A stretch of 63,069 bases of DNA, from assembly GCA_902363045.1 (NCBI GenBank), contig CABIYX010000020.1, positions 1-63,069 of the forward strand. Reading direction: 5' to 3'. Source of the DNA: Clostridiales bacterium (GTDB lineage: Bacteria; Bacillota; Clostridia; Oscillospirales; Oscillospiraceae). A model generated the notes under the pieces. That model searched no databases. It had not been told where the DNA came from and saw only the letters and a list, made by a program, of their open reading frames with translations. The first letter of the stretch is position 1. Every line of letters begins with the position of its first letter. The position numbers and the translations under genes were made by a program. Below, piece by piece: positions 40,987 to 49,171 of this stretch.

Positions 40987-43900
40987 TTAGTAGCCGGTGC
41001 GGGGCAGAGGCTCCGAGGGCTTGTAGACCTTAGTCACCCAACGGGAGGTGGCCATGATCCACTGGCCGTTGTAGACGCCGCCTGTGTCTGCCTGGTTCAC
41101 AAATTGAGTTCCTCCGGTGAGCCAGGAGACCACGTTGCAGTACACCTGCGGCGCCTCTACCTGCCGGAAGTTGGCGGGTACCACCCCAAACACTACCATG
41201 AACTCGGTGATGACCTCATTGGAGGCCAGCCCCAGAGCGGCGGGAGAGGCATCCAGCACATAGTTCTGCTGGGTGCTCAGGTTGTCGTACATGGTCCGGT
41301 AGCTGGGGTTCAGATTGGTCTTGTAGACCACCTTGTAGTTTCCAGGAACGTTATAGGTGCCGGTGACGAGCTTGTCCAGCCGCACCGCCTGGGTAGGCAG
41401 GGTGTCGCGCCAGTAGAAGGAGGTCAGACTGGTGGTGGAGTTGTTGCCGATGCCGCTGAAATCATAGCGGATCTGCTGGCTGGGCATGACCTCCACATAG
41501 CCGGTTTTCTTGATGGAGACGTTGGTGTACAGGCTCTTGTTGGTCATGGCCGCCTTGACAATCTGGCCGGCGTACTCGATCTCCACCTCGATGGGCGTCT
41601 GGTCCAGGCCGTAAAAGTCCGCTGCCTTGGATTCCACAATTTTGTACCGGCCCAGAGGCAGAGGCCGGGAGGAGGCAACGCCGTTCTTGTCTGTCTTGAT
41701 GGTATCCACCAAATTGCCGGTCCGGGCGTTGTAGATCTCAAACTCCGTGTTGGGAATGGGCGTCCCGGCGGGCCAGCCGTTCATGGAGTTGTAGTCCGCG
41801 CTGGTTTTGGTGATCTGAATCTGGCCGGTGATGGCGGTGTTTTCCCAGGTGATCTCCGTGGTGGTACCGTCGGTGACATAGACGGTCTTGAGCTGCTCAT
41901 CCACGATATAGCCCTCATTCTCCAGCTCCCGCAGGTAGTAGCGGCCGGAGCTGGGCAGGTCGTCGATGTAGACATAGCCGCGGTCATCCGAAGTGTACTG
42001 CCCGATGGGGTTTTTATTGCTGTCATAGAGCAGGAAGGTCACACCATAGATACCCTCACGGGTGTCCGCGTCGACCTTGTGGATCAGGATGCCGCTGAAT
42101 GCCTTGTTGGTCACCGTCAGGGAGACGGTCTTGCCGTCCTCCACCTCGAAATAGTGGGGTGTGGGATCCACCTGGAAGCCCTCTGCCGCCTCGGTCTCCA
42201 CGGCGTAGTAGGCACCATCCTCCAGAGAGACAAAGACGCGGCCATCCTCGCCGGTGGCCACGGTGTCGATGAGTTCATCGTCCACCTTGCGGATCTCAAA
42301 AGTGGTGTTGGGGATGCGTTCTGTTCGATCTGCCTCGTTGACCTTGATGATCTCCACGCCTCCGATGGGCTGGTTGTAGAAGGTCAACGTCTGGGTGTCC
42401 GCGGGGTTGACGACGACGGTCTGACTCTGGTCAGCCGGATCGATAGTGTATCCAGGGATCGTCTGGGTCTCTTTGACCACGATGGTGCCGGTGACGCCGG
42501 AAATCATGATCTCACCATTTTTATTGGTCTTGTAGAGGCCCTTGCTGGACAGGTGGCCGTTGGCGTCGTCTACATAGCCGCCCTCGGCGTAGGTCAGTTC
42601 AAACTCCACACCGGCAAGAGGCTCATGGGTCACAGAGTCCAGTTTCCGGATCACAAGGGTTCCCTTTGCCTCATTATAAAAGCGCAAAGTCTGTACCTCG
42701 CCCGCCTTGATCTCAATGGACTTGGGGGCGGTGTCCAGGACGTAGCCCTCCAGGGCCTTGACCTCTCGCGCGGTGACAGTAGTGCCCGGCTCCAGATCCG
42801 TGATGACGATGCGGCCGTTCTCGTCGGTGATGTACTCGCCGTTGGAGGGGCCCACCACCGCACCGCTGGAATCGGTCACCAGGAAAGTCACACCCTCCAA
42901 GGGCGTGGTGGTGCCCTCGATATACTTTTCAATGACCAGGGTGGTGCTGGGGGTGTTGTAGAAGGTCAGCGTCTGCGTGTCGTTGGGGTTGACCTGGACT
43001 GTCTGGGTCTGGGTAGCGGGGTCAATGGAATATCCGGGGATGGTGGCTGTTTCAGTGACCACCAAGGTACCTACCACTCCATCGATCTGGATCTTGCCGT
43101 CTTTGTCCGTCTTATAGAGGCCGTTGCTGGAGATGTAGCCGTTTTCGTCGGGCACATACTCGCCGGTGCTGGTGGTCACTTTGAACGTGACCCCTTCCAG
43201 CGGCTCTCCCGTCAGGGAATCCCGCTTATCGATGACAAGGGAACCGGCCTTGGAGTTGGTGATGACCACCGTCTGGGTGTCGCCACCCTCCCCGATGACC
43301 ACATTGGTGGATGCCTGATCCATGACGTAGCCCTGGGGGGCCTTGATTTCAGAAATGACATATGCGCCGGGGGCCAGGTTGGTGATGTGGATCTCGCCCG
43401 CGGAATCGGTGATGAAAATGCCATTCTGCGTGAGGGTGGAGTCGCCGATGACGCCGTCCAGCCCAACCTCGCAGCCGGCGGCTGTCGTCACTCTGAACTC
43501 CGCACCAAGAAGAGGCCGACCTGTGGTGCTGTCCCGTTTCTGGATGATCAGCTCACCCTTGGGCTGGTTCTTGAAGGTTAAGCTGACCGTTCTGCCCTCT
43601 TTGATCTGCACCGTCTGAGACTGGGTATCAATGAGGAATCCCGGAGGGGCCTGGGTCTCCGTCACTACTACGCTCTTTCCGGGCTGGAGGCCCTCAATCA
43701 AGATCTCGCCGTTTTCGTCCGTCCGGTAGACGCCATTGGAGTCCCCAATGAGGGTACCGTCCGCATATACGATTTTAAATTCCGCATTGGGTAGGGTCAC
43801 GCTGGGATTGGTGGCGCAGACCTTGCGGATCAGCAGGTTCCCGTCCGGCATATTTTCAAACCGAACGGTAATGACCGACTGTTCTCCGCTGTCTGCCAGG

Positions 43901-46578
43901 TAGACCGTCTCCGAGGACTGGATGATGCTGTATCCGTCCGCTGGGTCTACCTCCTCCAGGACGTAGGTGCCCGCGGTGAGGCCGGTCCAGATGGCGGTGC
44001 CGTTTTTCCCGGTCACTTTCTGACCAATGATGGTACCGCCTGTTCCGCTGGTGCCGCCGAGGAACCTCAATTGGAAAGTGGCTCCGGCCAGGGCTTCGCC
44101 GGTGACGCTGTCGTATTTCTCCACGATGATGGCATTGAGCGGCACATTTTCAAATTGCACCGTCTTGCTCTCGCCGCCGTGGAGGATGACTGTCTGCTTG
44201 GTGGGCTCCCTGAGCTGGAATCCAGGAGCGGGCGCCACCTCCTCGATGGTGAACTCGCCGGGGTACAGTCGCTGGCCCTGCGCATGGAGCTTGATCTCGC
44301 CGCTGGCATCGGTGATGATCTCACCGAAGTCATAGGACTCAGGCGCGTCGGCAGCCTCGCCGGTGGAGGTGTAGGTCACATGGAAACGCGCCCCCTCCAC
44401 AGGAGCGCCGGCGACAGAGTCCACCTTGTAGATGGTCAGCTCCGGGGCCTTGTGGTTTTCAAAGACCACCTTTTTCTCATCCCCTGCATTCAGGGAGATG
44501 GTCTGCTCCCGGTCCGCGTCCTTGTCCGGCAGATAATAAGGGGCCGGGACAGACAGCTCTGTGACCCGGAAGGTGCCGGGAGCCACTCGCAGGGTGACGG
44601 TGCCATCCTGCCCGGTGGTCACGGTGTTTAGGTAGTCGCTGTCCACACCCTCAATGCGGAACACGGTGCCGGGGATAGGGGTGGTGGAGTCCGCGGCATC
44701 CACCTTGGCGATGGTGAGCTGGGGCTGCTTCAGATTGTCGAAGATGAGCTGCTGATCATCACCAGGGCCCAGCCAGATGGTTTGGGTCGGCTCTGCTGCC
44801 ACCACATAGGGGTCTGGGACGGATACCTCGGTCACCTCATAGCTGTCCACAGGAAGGCCGGTGAGGGTAGCTGTCCCGTCCGGCCCAGTGGTCACGTCCG
44901 TGTGGTAGCCATGGTGGATGCCCTTCACCTCGAACACCGCGCCGGGGACCACCTCGCCCGTCTGCCCATCCCGCTTGAGGATGGTAAGATTGGGGAGCTC
45001 GTGGTCCACCGCGGTGACGGAGATCGTGCCGCCGCCGTCAATATCCGCCTGATCCACATGGACGACCACCGGCTCCGTCAGCCTGGCAAAAGGCGCAGGG
45101 ACAGAGACCTCTACGAAGGCATACAGGCCCTCAGTGATGCCGGTGACGGTGATGATGCCGGAGGCGTCCGTGGCCTCCGATCCGATGATCTGGCCGTCCT
45201 TCAGGATATTGAAGACCGCACCCTCGATGGGGCTGTCCGAATCGTCCACCTTCAGCAGTTCGATCTTGACCTTGGCATCATTTTCAAAGACCAGATCCAC
45301 ATCGCTTTTGCCGTCCCAGTAGAACTCCTGGCGGACTTTGTTGGGATCGCTGCTGGTAGTGTAGCCAGTGGGCGGGGTGACCTCCGTTGCCACAAAGGAG
45401 CCGATGGGCATGGTGTCCCAGGGGACGTCCTCCAGATAGCCGCCTGCGCCGGTGGTGTAGGTGCCGGTAAAGCTGTTATCCACACCGTCGATGCGGATGA
45501 CGGCGCCGGCCAGCCCCTTGGTGGGATCGTCCGCATCCACCTTGCGGATGGATCCCTCGCTGGTGATCTCGGGGGTGTCCGTGAAAGTGACCGTGACCGT
45601 TTTGCCGTTTTCATTGGGCAGGACCACATACTGGGGGCCGGGGTTGTCGATTTGGTACCCCTCCGGGGCCTCCAATTCCGTGACGGAATAGGTATTTGCG
45701 TCCAGGGGGGAGAGGGTGTAGGTCCCGTCCGCCCCGGTCACGACCTCCTTGGAGTAGGTCCCATTAGCATTCTGGACGAGGAACCGGGCGCCGGGGAGCC
45801 CCTTGCTGGGGTTGGTGGCGTCCACCTTTTTCACGGTCAGCTCATACTGCTCATGGGTGACGGTGAGATTACCGATGATGATCCCCTGGACGTCATAGGC
45901 CGGATGCTGTGTGGAGCCGGGGCCGGCGTAGGTATATTCAAAAACTTCGCAGTCGCCCCAGACGCCCTGAGCGCCTAAGTCGAGAATATACTGGGCGCGG
46001 TCCCGGAGAGAGGTCCCGTCTACGACATCGTCAATGCTGGTGTAGCTGGTGTGCTCCAGATTGTTGTAGACATACATCAGCTCCTCTGCGCAGGCAGCCA
46101 CGGGATCAGCGGCAAGCGTCTTCTGCTCATGGCGCCAGATGATAGCCTGCACCCAGGCGTTCATGGTCCAGGTATAGTCACTGCCCCAGACCTCATCCAC
46201 ACCCAGGGCATGAGCCTGGTCTGTAAAAATGCCGCGGCTGTGGGCGTAATAATACGCCATCATGGTTTTGACGGTAGGATCGCTGATGGGCTGTGGGTTA
46301 TTCCACTCGTGTCCCTCCAGCGACCAGCCCATGCCGCCCCCGTGGTCGGCGCAAAAGCCTGTGACAGTATCGCCGTTGTAGTCAAATTTCATCTGGTGGA
46401 GCCAGCAGGTGTCGAGGGCTGCCGACTCATAGTGGACACCGTTATGGGTGCAGTCCTCCATGACAATGGAGTCCGGGCTGGCGGCCAGGGCCGCTCCGGG
46501 GAGCAGACCCAGGATACACACCAGCGCCAACAGCATGGAGAGGATCCGGGCAGGCAGAGAATGCGTCTGTTTCTTCAT
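40987..46578 (-). CDS. Giant thioester/SpaA-repeat surface adhesin
   Basis: This 1,863-residue protein has a signal peptide (LALVCILGLLPGAALAA, cleavage near residue 33). A thioester domain follows, with Cys76 in GFCADHG and Gln144 in AWVQAIIW, the Cys-Gln pair that covalently binds host or cell-surface targets. From about residue 250 come 15 SpaA/Cna-B repeats, each starting like LTVKKVDATN or LVIDKRDSLT with K-D/E residues for isopeptide bonds. The C-terminal domain ends PLPRTGY and stop. The LPRTG has no membrane helix or basic tail after it, unlike usual sortase substrates. RBS AAAGGAAAAGAAC. A sortase is encoded nearby. Confidence 0.9.
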   Translation of the reverse strand: MKKQTHSLPARILSMLLALVCILGLLPGAALAASPDSIVMEDCTHNGVHYESAALDTCWLHQMKFDYNGDTVTGFCADHGGGMGWSLEGHEWNNPQPISDPTVKTMMAYYYAHSRGIFTDQAHALGVDEVWGSDYTWTMNAWVQAIIWRHEQKTLAADPVAACAEELMYVYNNLEHTSYTSIDDVVDGTSLRDRAQYILDLGAQGVWGDCEVFEYTYAGPGSTQHPAYDVQGIIIGNLTVTHEQYELTVKKVDATNPSKGLPGARFLVQNANGTYSKEVVTGADGTYTLSPLDANTYSVTELEAPEGYQIDNPGPQYVVLPNENGKTVTVTFTDTPEITSEGSIRKVDADDPTKGLAGAVIRIDGVDNSFTGTYTTGAGGYLEDVPWDTMPIGSFVATEVTPPTGYTTSSDPNKVRQEFYWDGKSDVDLVFENDAKVKIELLKVDDSDSPIEGAVFNILKDGQIIGSEATDASGIITVTGITEGLYAFVEVSVPAPFARLTEPVVVHVDQADIDGGGTISVTAVDHELPNLTILKRDGQTGEVVPGAVFEVKGIHHGYHTDVTTGPDGTATLTGLPVDSYEVTEVSVPDPYVVAAEPTQTIWLGPGDDQQLIFDNLKQPQLTIAKVDAADSTTPIPGTVFRIEGVDSDYLNTVTTGQDGTVTLRVAPGTFRVTELSVPAPYYLPDKDADREQTISLNAGDEKKVVFENHKAPELTIYKVDSVAGAPVEGARFHVTYTSTGEAADAPESYDFGEIITDASGEIKLHAQGQRLYPGEFTIEEVAPAPGFQLREPTKQTVILHGGESKTVQFENVPLNAIIVEKYDSVTGEALAGATFQLRFLGGTSGTGGTIIGQKVTGKNGTAIWTGLTAGTYVLEEVDPADGYSIIQSSETVYLADSGEQSVITVRFENMPDGNLLIRKVCATNPSVTLPNAEFKIVYADGTLIGDSNGVYRTDENGEILIEGLQPGKSVVVTETQAPPGFLIDTQSQTVQIKEGRTVSLTFKNQPKGELIIQKRDSTTGRPLLGAEFRVTTAAGCEVGLDGVIGDSTLTQNGIFITDSAGEIHITNLAPGAYVISEIKAPQGYVMDQASTNVVIGEGGDTQTVVITNSKAGSLVIDKRDSLTGEPLEGVTFKVTTSTGEYVPDENGYISSNGLYKTDKDGKIQIDGVVGTLVVTETATIPGYSIDPATQTQTVQVNPNDTQTLTFYNTPSTTLVIEKYIEGTTTPLEGVTFLVTDSSGAVVGPSNGEYITDENGRIVITDLEPGTTVTAREVKALEGYVLDTAPKSIEIKAGEVQTLRFYNEAKGTLVIRKLDSVTHEPLAGVEFELTYAEGGYVDDANGHLSSKGLYKTNKNGEIMISGVTGTIVVKETQTIPGYTIDPADQSQTVVVNPADTQTLTFYNQPIGGVEIIKVNEADRTERIPNTTFEIRKVDDELIDTVATGEDGRVFVSLEDGAYYAVETEAAEGFQVDPTPHYFEVEDGKTVSLTVTNKAFSGILIHKVDADTREGIYGVTFLLYDSNKNPIGQYTSDDRGYVYIDDLPSSGRYYLRELENEGYIVDEQLKTVYVTDGTTTEITWENTAITGQIQITKTSADYNSMNGWPAGTPIPNTEFEIYNARTGNLVDTIKTDKNGVASSRPLPLGRYKIVESKAADFYGLDQTPIEVEIEYAGQIVKAAMTNKSLYTNVSIKKTGYVEVMPSQQIRYDFSGIGNNSTTSLTSFYWRDTLPTQAVRLDKLVTGTYNVPGNYKVVYKTNLNPSYRTMYDNLSTQQNYVLDASPAALGLASNEVITEFMVVFGVVPANFRQVEAPQVYCNVVSWLTGGTQFVNQADTGGVYNGQWIMATSRWVTKVYKPSEPLPRTGY

Positions 46579-46795
46579 GTTCTTTTCCTTTCCTCGGAAA
46601 AGGAAGGGCCGAAGGGACAGGGCATTCCGGCAGAACGCAAACAGGCCGTGGGTGCTGTATCCCTACGGCCTGTTCCAGTTCCGATATTCAAAGTCTTGTC
46701 GGTTTCTCCCCCATCTGCTGCGGGAGAGCGGTCCTTGCTCCGGATAGGAGCGGCTTAATTCATGGACTTCACCTCCGTTTCTTCTGGATTTTAGG
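46579..46795 (-). other. Structured 5' leader of the adhesin mRNA
   Basis: This gene-free region contains two stem-loop candidates on the minus strand, GCTCC-TATCC-GGAGC and an 8-base CAGGCCGT/ACGGCCTG stem near 46645-46680. It also has a strong RBS followed by a two-codon ORF (next entry). I looked for c-di-GMP, TPP and cobalamin riboswitch cores and did not see them. I find no clear promoter. Confidence 0.4.
46755..46763 (-). other. Two-codon mini-ORF (AUG-AAU-UAA) behind a perfect RBS
   Basis: GGAGGTGAAGTCC ends directly at ATG (46761-46763), followed by AAT and TAA (46755-46757). The Shine-Dalgarno GGAGGTGA is a full match to the anti-SD, yet only one amino acid follows the start. It lies about 180 bases ahead of the adhesin gene. 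It may be regulatory or the scar of a lost gene. Confidence 0.45.
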
Positions 46796-46832
46796 CAAAA
46801 AGAGAGCGGCCCCTCCTGTTTAGGAGGGGCCG
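46796..46832 (-). terminator. Rho-independent terminator of the CAP-protein gene
   Basis: CGGCCCCTCCT (46807-46817) pairs with AGGAGGGGCCG (46822-46832) around GTTT; on the minus strand CTCTCTTTTTG follows. Confidence 0.88.
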
Positions 46833-46849
46833 TACCGCTGGATTTGCGG

Positions 46850-47539
46850 TTATCCGTAGGGGTTGTAGGTGGTGGGGTCACCCAGGAACAGGCAGCAATA
46901 GGTGACCCCCTGTTCCACAGTGACGCCCACGCCGAGGCTGTCCGCATTGGGCGTGAGCATCGCCTGCAGGTGTCCGGGGGAGTTCACCCAGTTCTCCACC
47001 GCCTGTTGAGCAATATCTGAGGCGGCGGCTCCGGTGAAGACCGTGAGGTTAGAGCGGAATCCATAGGGGTATCCGGCTCTTGCCACTGCCTCGCACTCCT
47101 CCTGATTGTGGTGCCAGGTGTATTTCCTCCCAGAGAGCTCCTGGGCAGCAGTCATCAGCCGCTGGTCAACAGCCAGCTCCGGGAGCCCGTGTTCACGCCG
47201 CACCTGATTGACCAGCGCGGCGATGTCCTGGCGCGTCTGCTCCAGGTCGGACGCCTGTTCCGAGGCGCGGCCGGTGTAGGGTGCGCCGCTCTCAATCCGC
47301 ACCGCGTCGTCCCAATAGACGTTGAAGTCCAGGGCCTCGCCCACATCTGCCAGTTTCACATAGTTATTGCCGTTGATGAGGTATGCCTCCAACTGGATCT
47401 GCTCCCCATCCAGATAGAACTGGTGGGTGCTGCGGACCGCCGTCAGGACTTCCTCCGCCGCGTGCGCCGCAGGGCCCGCCAGGGCCATGCCCAAGACGAT
47501 GCACGCTGAGGCCATCAGGATATTTTTCTTTCTGCTCAT
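46850..47539 (-). CDS. Secreted CAP (SCP/PR1)-domain protein
   Basis: ATG 47537-47539 (MSRKKNILMASACIV) follows GGAGGAACGGAGTT. In the 229-residue product, residues 1-27 are a signal peptide (LGMALAGPAAHAA). Residues 30-85 resemble a copper-amine-oxidase-N/stalk domain (LDGEQIQLEAYLINGNNYVK). Residues 110-229 are a CAP domain: LVNQVRREHGLPELAVDQRL, AAQELSGRKYTWHHN, AVENWVNSPGHLQAMLTPN and the LGVGVTVEQG strand. Probably extracellular; targets unknown. It has its own terminator. Confidence 0.88.
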   Translation of the reverse strand: MSRKKNILMASACIVLGMALAGPAAHAAEEVLTAVRSTHQFYLDGEQIQLEAYLINGNNYVKLADVGEALDFNVYWDDAVRIESGAPYTGRASEQASDLEQTRQDIAALVNQVRREHGLPELAVDQRLMTAAQELSGRKYTWHHNQEECEAVARAGYPYGFRSNLTVFTGAAASDIAQQAVENWVNSPGHLQAMLTPNADSLGVGVTVEQGVTYCCLFLGDPTTYNPYG

Positions 47540-47559
47540 AACTCCGTTCCTCCTTTGCA

Positions 47560-47592
47560 GTATTGTGGCCGATTTCTTTAAGCTCACAATAC
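47560..47592 (-). promoter_or_regulatory. Inverted repeat before the CAP gene
   Basis: GTATTGTG (47560-47567) and CACAATAC (47585-47592) form perfect 8-base arms 17 bases apart, ending about 10 bases before the RBS. It could be a repressor operator or an mRNA hairpin that affects translation. No match to a named site. Confidence 0.45.
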
Positions 47593-47667
47593 CGAAAAAT
47601 CGAGCGAAAGTCGAGAGAAAGATTACTGGCAAAACGGAGAAAAGCACGGAGCGATTGTCAGATGTAG

Positions 47668-47704
47668 AAAAGAGGGGCTGCTCCTATAAAGGAACAGCCC
47701 TCTT
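47668..47704 (-). terminator. Terminator of the toxin-antitoxin operon
   Basis: On the minus strand AAGAGGGCTGTTCC (47691-47704) pairs with GGAGCAGCCCCTCTT (47669-47683), with one mismatch, around TTTATA and TTTC follows. It ends the antitoxin-toxin transcript. Confidence 0.75.
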
Positions 47705-47712
47705 GCAGAAAA

Positions 47713-48024
47713 TCACTTGAATAAGCTTGGGTAATCCGTTTTTCCGTTCACAACACGATAGATATAGACCGTATCGCCAATAACCCGGTAAACTGCAATA
47801 TAGGTTTTTGTCAGCACCAATTTGCGGTATTCCTGTTTGGCCAGCACCGGATCTGGGTGAAGCGGTCCGGCATAAGGATGCTCACCAAGTATCCCGATAT
47901 GCTCCATGATCTCATCGATGGCTTTTTCGGCGGATACAGGACCGACCTCGCGCAGATAGAAATCCGAGATCCGGTCAATATCCAGCCATGACGCCTGGAG
48001 AAATTCAATTTTCGCTTTGGGCAT
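47713..48024 (-). CDS. ParE/RelE-family toxin
   Basis: This 103-residue protein has PKAKIEFLQASWLDIDRISDFY, a GILGEHPYAGPLHPDPVLAK loop and the C-terminal EYRKLVLTKTYIAVYRVIGD and VYIYRVVNGKTDYPSLF strands of ParE/RelE toxins. The Arg in YRVI and the HPYAGP loop fit ParE. Its start overlaps the antitoxin end by 20 bases. Together they could stabilise the element in the host. Confidence 0.88.
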   Translation of the reverse strand: MPKAKIEFLQASWLDIDRISDFYLREVGPVSAEKAIDEIMEHIGILGEHPYAGPLHPDPVLAKQEYRKLVLTKTYIAVYRVIGDTVYIYRVVNGKTDYPSLFK

Positions 48025-48283
48025 GGCGGAACTTCTCCTTTACCATCGCATTGACTTGATCCATGGTATACGTCGGAGCGCCGGAGAGACGGGAAAACTC
48101 GGCCTCCAGAATACTGGCCCGGTGTGCCAACATCTTCTCACGTTCCTCAAATGCCTCTATACTGAGAACGACCAGATCCGCCTCACCTTTATTCGTAATA
48201 AAAACGGGTTCTCCAGAAGCATGGGCCAGCTCCGAAATTTTGGGATACTCATTTCGCAGCGCGGTAGAAGCCTTGATCTGCAC
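48005..48283 (-). CDS. Phd/YefM-type antitoxin
   Basis: This 92-residue protein starts at GTG 48281-48283 after GGAGGTGCTG. Residues 1-50 match Phd/YefM DNA-binding antitoxins: IKASTALRNEYPKISELAHA, GEPVFITNKGEADLVVLSIE. The C-terminal part (HRASILEAEFSRLSG) would wrap the toxin. It is expected to repress its own promoter through the palindrome at 48305-48337. Confidence 0.88.
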   Translation of the reverse strand: MQIKASTALRNEYPKISELAHASGEPVFITNKGEADLVVLSIEAFEEREKMLAHRASILEAEFSRLSGAPTYTMDQVNAMVKEKFRHAQSEN

Positions 48284-48304
48284 AGCAACAGCACCTCCTT
48301 ACTA

Positions 48305-48337
48305 TTCTATCAATACTATATCATAAGTATGATAGAA
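48305..48337 (-). promoter_or_regulatory. Palindromic operator of the toxin-antitoxin operon
   Basis: TATCATA-AG-TATGATA (48319-48334) is a perfect palindrome, nested in an outer pair TTCTATCA (48305-48312) and TGATAGAA (48330-48337). It overlaps the likely -10 region of the antitoxin promoter, as expected for Phd/YefM autoregulation. Confidence 0.65.
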
Positions 48338-48361
48338 ACGCAAGGTTATTATGCCGCGTAT

Positions 48362-49171
48362 TTATTGGGCCACTGCTTTGACGCACCAACGGTAGTCTCT
48401 CTGGTTCATCACACAGGTGTAGAGGGTGATCATGTTTTCCGTGGTGGCGGCGAGGCCGCTTCGGTCGGTCTCCAAGACTTTAGAAACAGACACCACCTCA
48501 TAGGTGCGGGTCCCCAGCTTGGTGGTCAGGGTGATCTCATCCCCCAGCTCCAGGGTATGGATCTTCCCAAAATGGTTGTTGGTGCCCCTGTTGTGCGCCG
48601 CCACCGCAATATTTCCGCGCCAAATAGAGGTTTCCTCGAAGTGACCGGCACCCTTGGCCAGGGTTTTGCTGTCCGTGCCCTCATAGACCTTCACAGTTAA
48701 ACCGATGGCCGGGATCTTCAGCGTTCCCAGGTGGCCGCCAGAGTAATAGAGGTCGCTTGTCACTTCGGTGTAGCCGGTGGAGGGAGCAGATGTTTCCGGG
48801 TCAGCAGGGGTATTCACAGTGGGGATCGTACTTCCGGGGACAAAGACCGGGGCGGAGGTGCCGTTGACCGCCGCGCCGGTGGCGGGCATGGAGCCGGGGG
48901 CCAGGTTGGGGGTGAGGGGCGTCCCGGTGTTCAGGGCATCGGCGCTGGCGGTACCAAATCCAGGCGGGATCAGGGCGGCGTTTTTACTGACGTCCTCGTT
49001 CTTCCTGGCCCCGCCGTCTGCCGTGGCAACCGGCTCGAAGGAGGTGGGGGTGCCGTAGTCCGGATCGCCCGGTGCGTCGATGGAATACTCAAGAGGTCCC
49101 GCCGCGCTCGCGGGAACTGTCAAGGCGGCGGTCAGGCACATCAGGCAGAGAAACGCACACAATTTTTTCAT
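48362..49171 (-). CDS. Secreted sortase
   Basis: This 269-residue protein has a signal peptide to about residue 24 (LTVPASAAG) and a long Thr/Pro/Gly-rich linker (about 30-135). Its sortase fold has His193 (AVAAHNRG), Cys253 (ITLYTCVM) and Arg261 (YRWCVKA). No membrane anchor follows the signal peptide, so it is either released or kept by the uncleaved N-terminus. It may act on the LPRTG or LPDSG neighbours. The stop of the next gene overlaps its start region by four bases. Confidence 0.85.
   Translation of the reverse strand: MKKLCAFLCLMCLTAALTVPASAAGPLEYSIDAPGDPDYGTPTSFEPVATADGGARKNEDVSKNAALIPPGFGTASADALNTGTPLTPNLAPGSMPATGAAVNGTSAPVFVPGSTIPTVNTPADPETSAPSTGYTEVTSDLYYSGGHLGTLKIPAIGLTVKVYEGTDSKTLAKGAGHFEETSIWRGNIAVAAHNRGTNNHFGKIHTLELGDEITLTTKLGTRTYEVVSVSKVLETDRSGLAATTENMITLYTCVMNQRDYRWCVKAVAQ

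Noticed and set aside
41104..43581. An 825-codon plus-strand open frame opposite the adhesin gene
   Set aside because: It is a GC-driven antisense shadow: no RBS, low-complexity Gly/Val/Asp text, and the minus strand encodes clear SpaA repeats.
41000..46000. Repeats that might signal CRISPR or assembly error
   Set aside because: They are diverged coding SpaA repeats in one frame, with no constant spacer length or identical units.
46579..46795. Possible c-di-GMP riboswitch before the adhesin gene
   Set aside because: I found no GACGCAAAGCC-like core or tetraloop-receptor pair; only generic stems are present.
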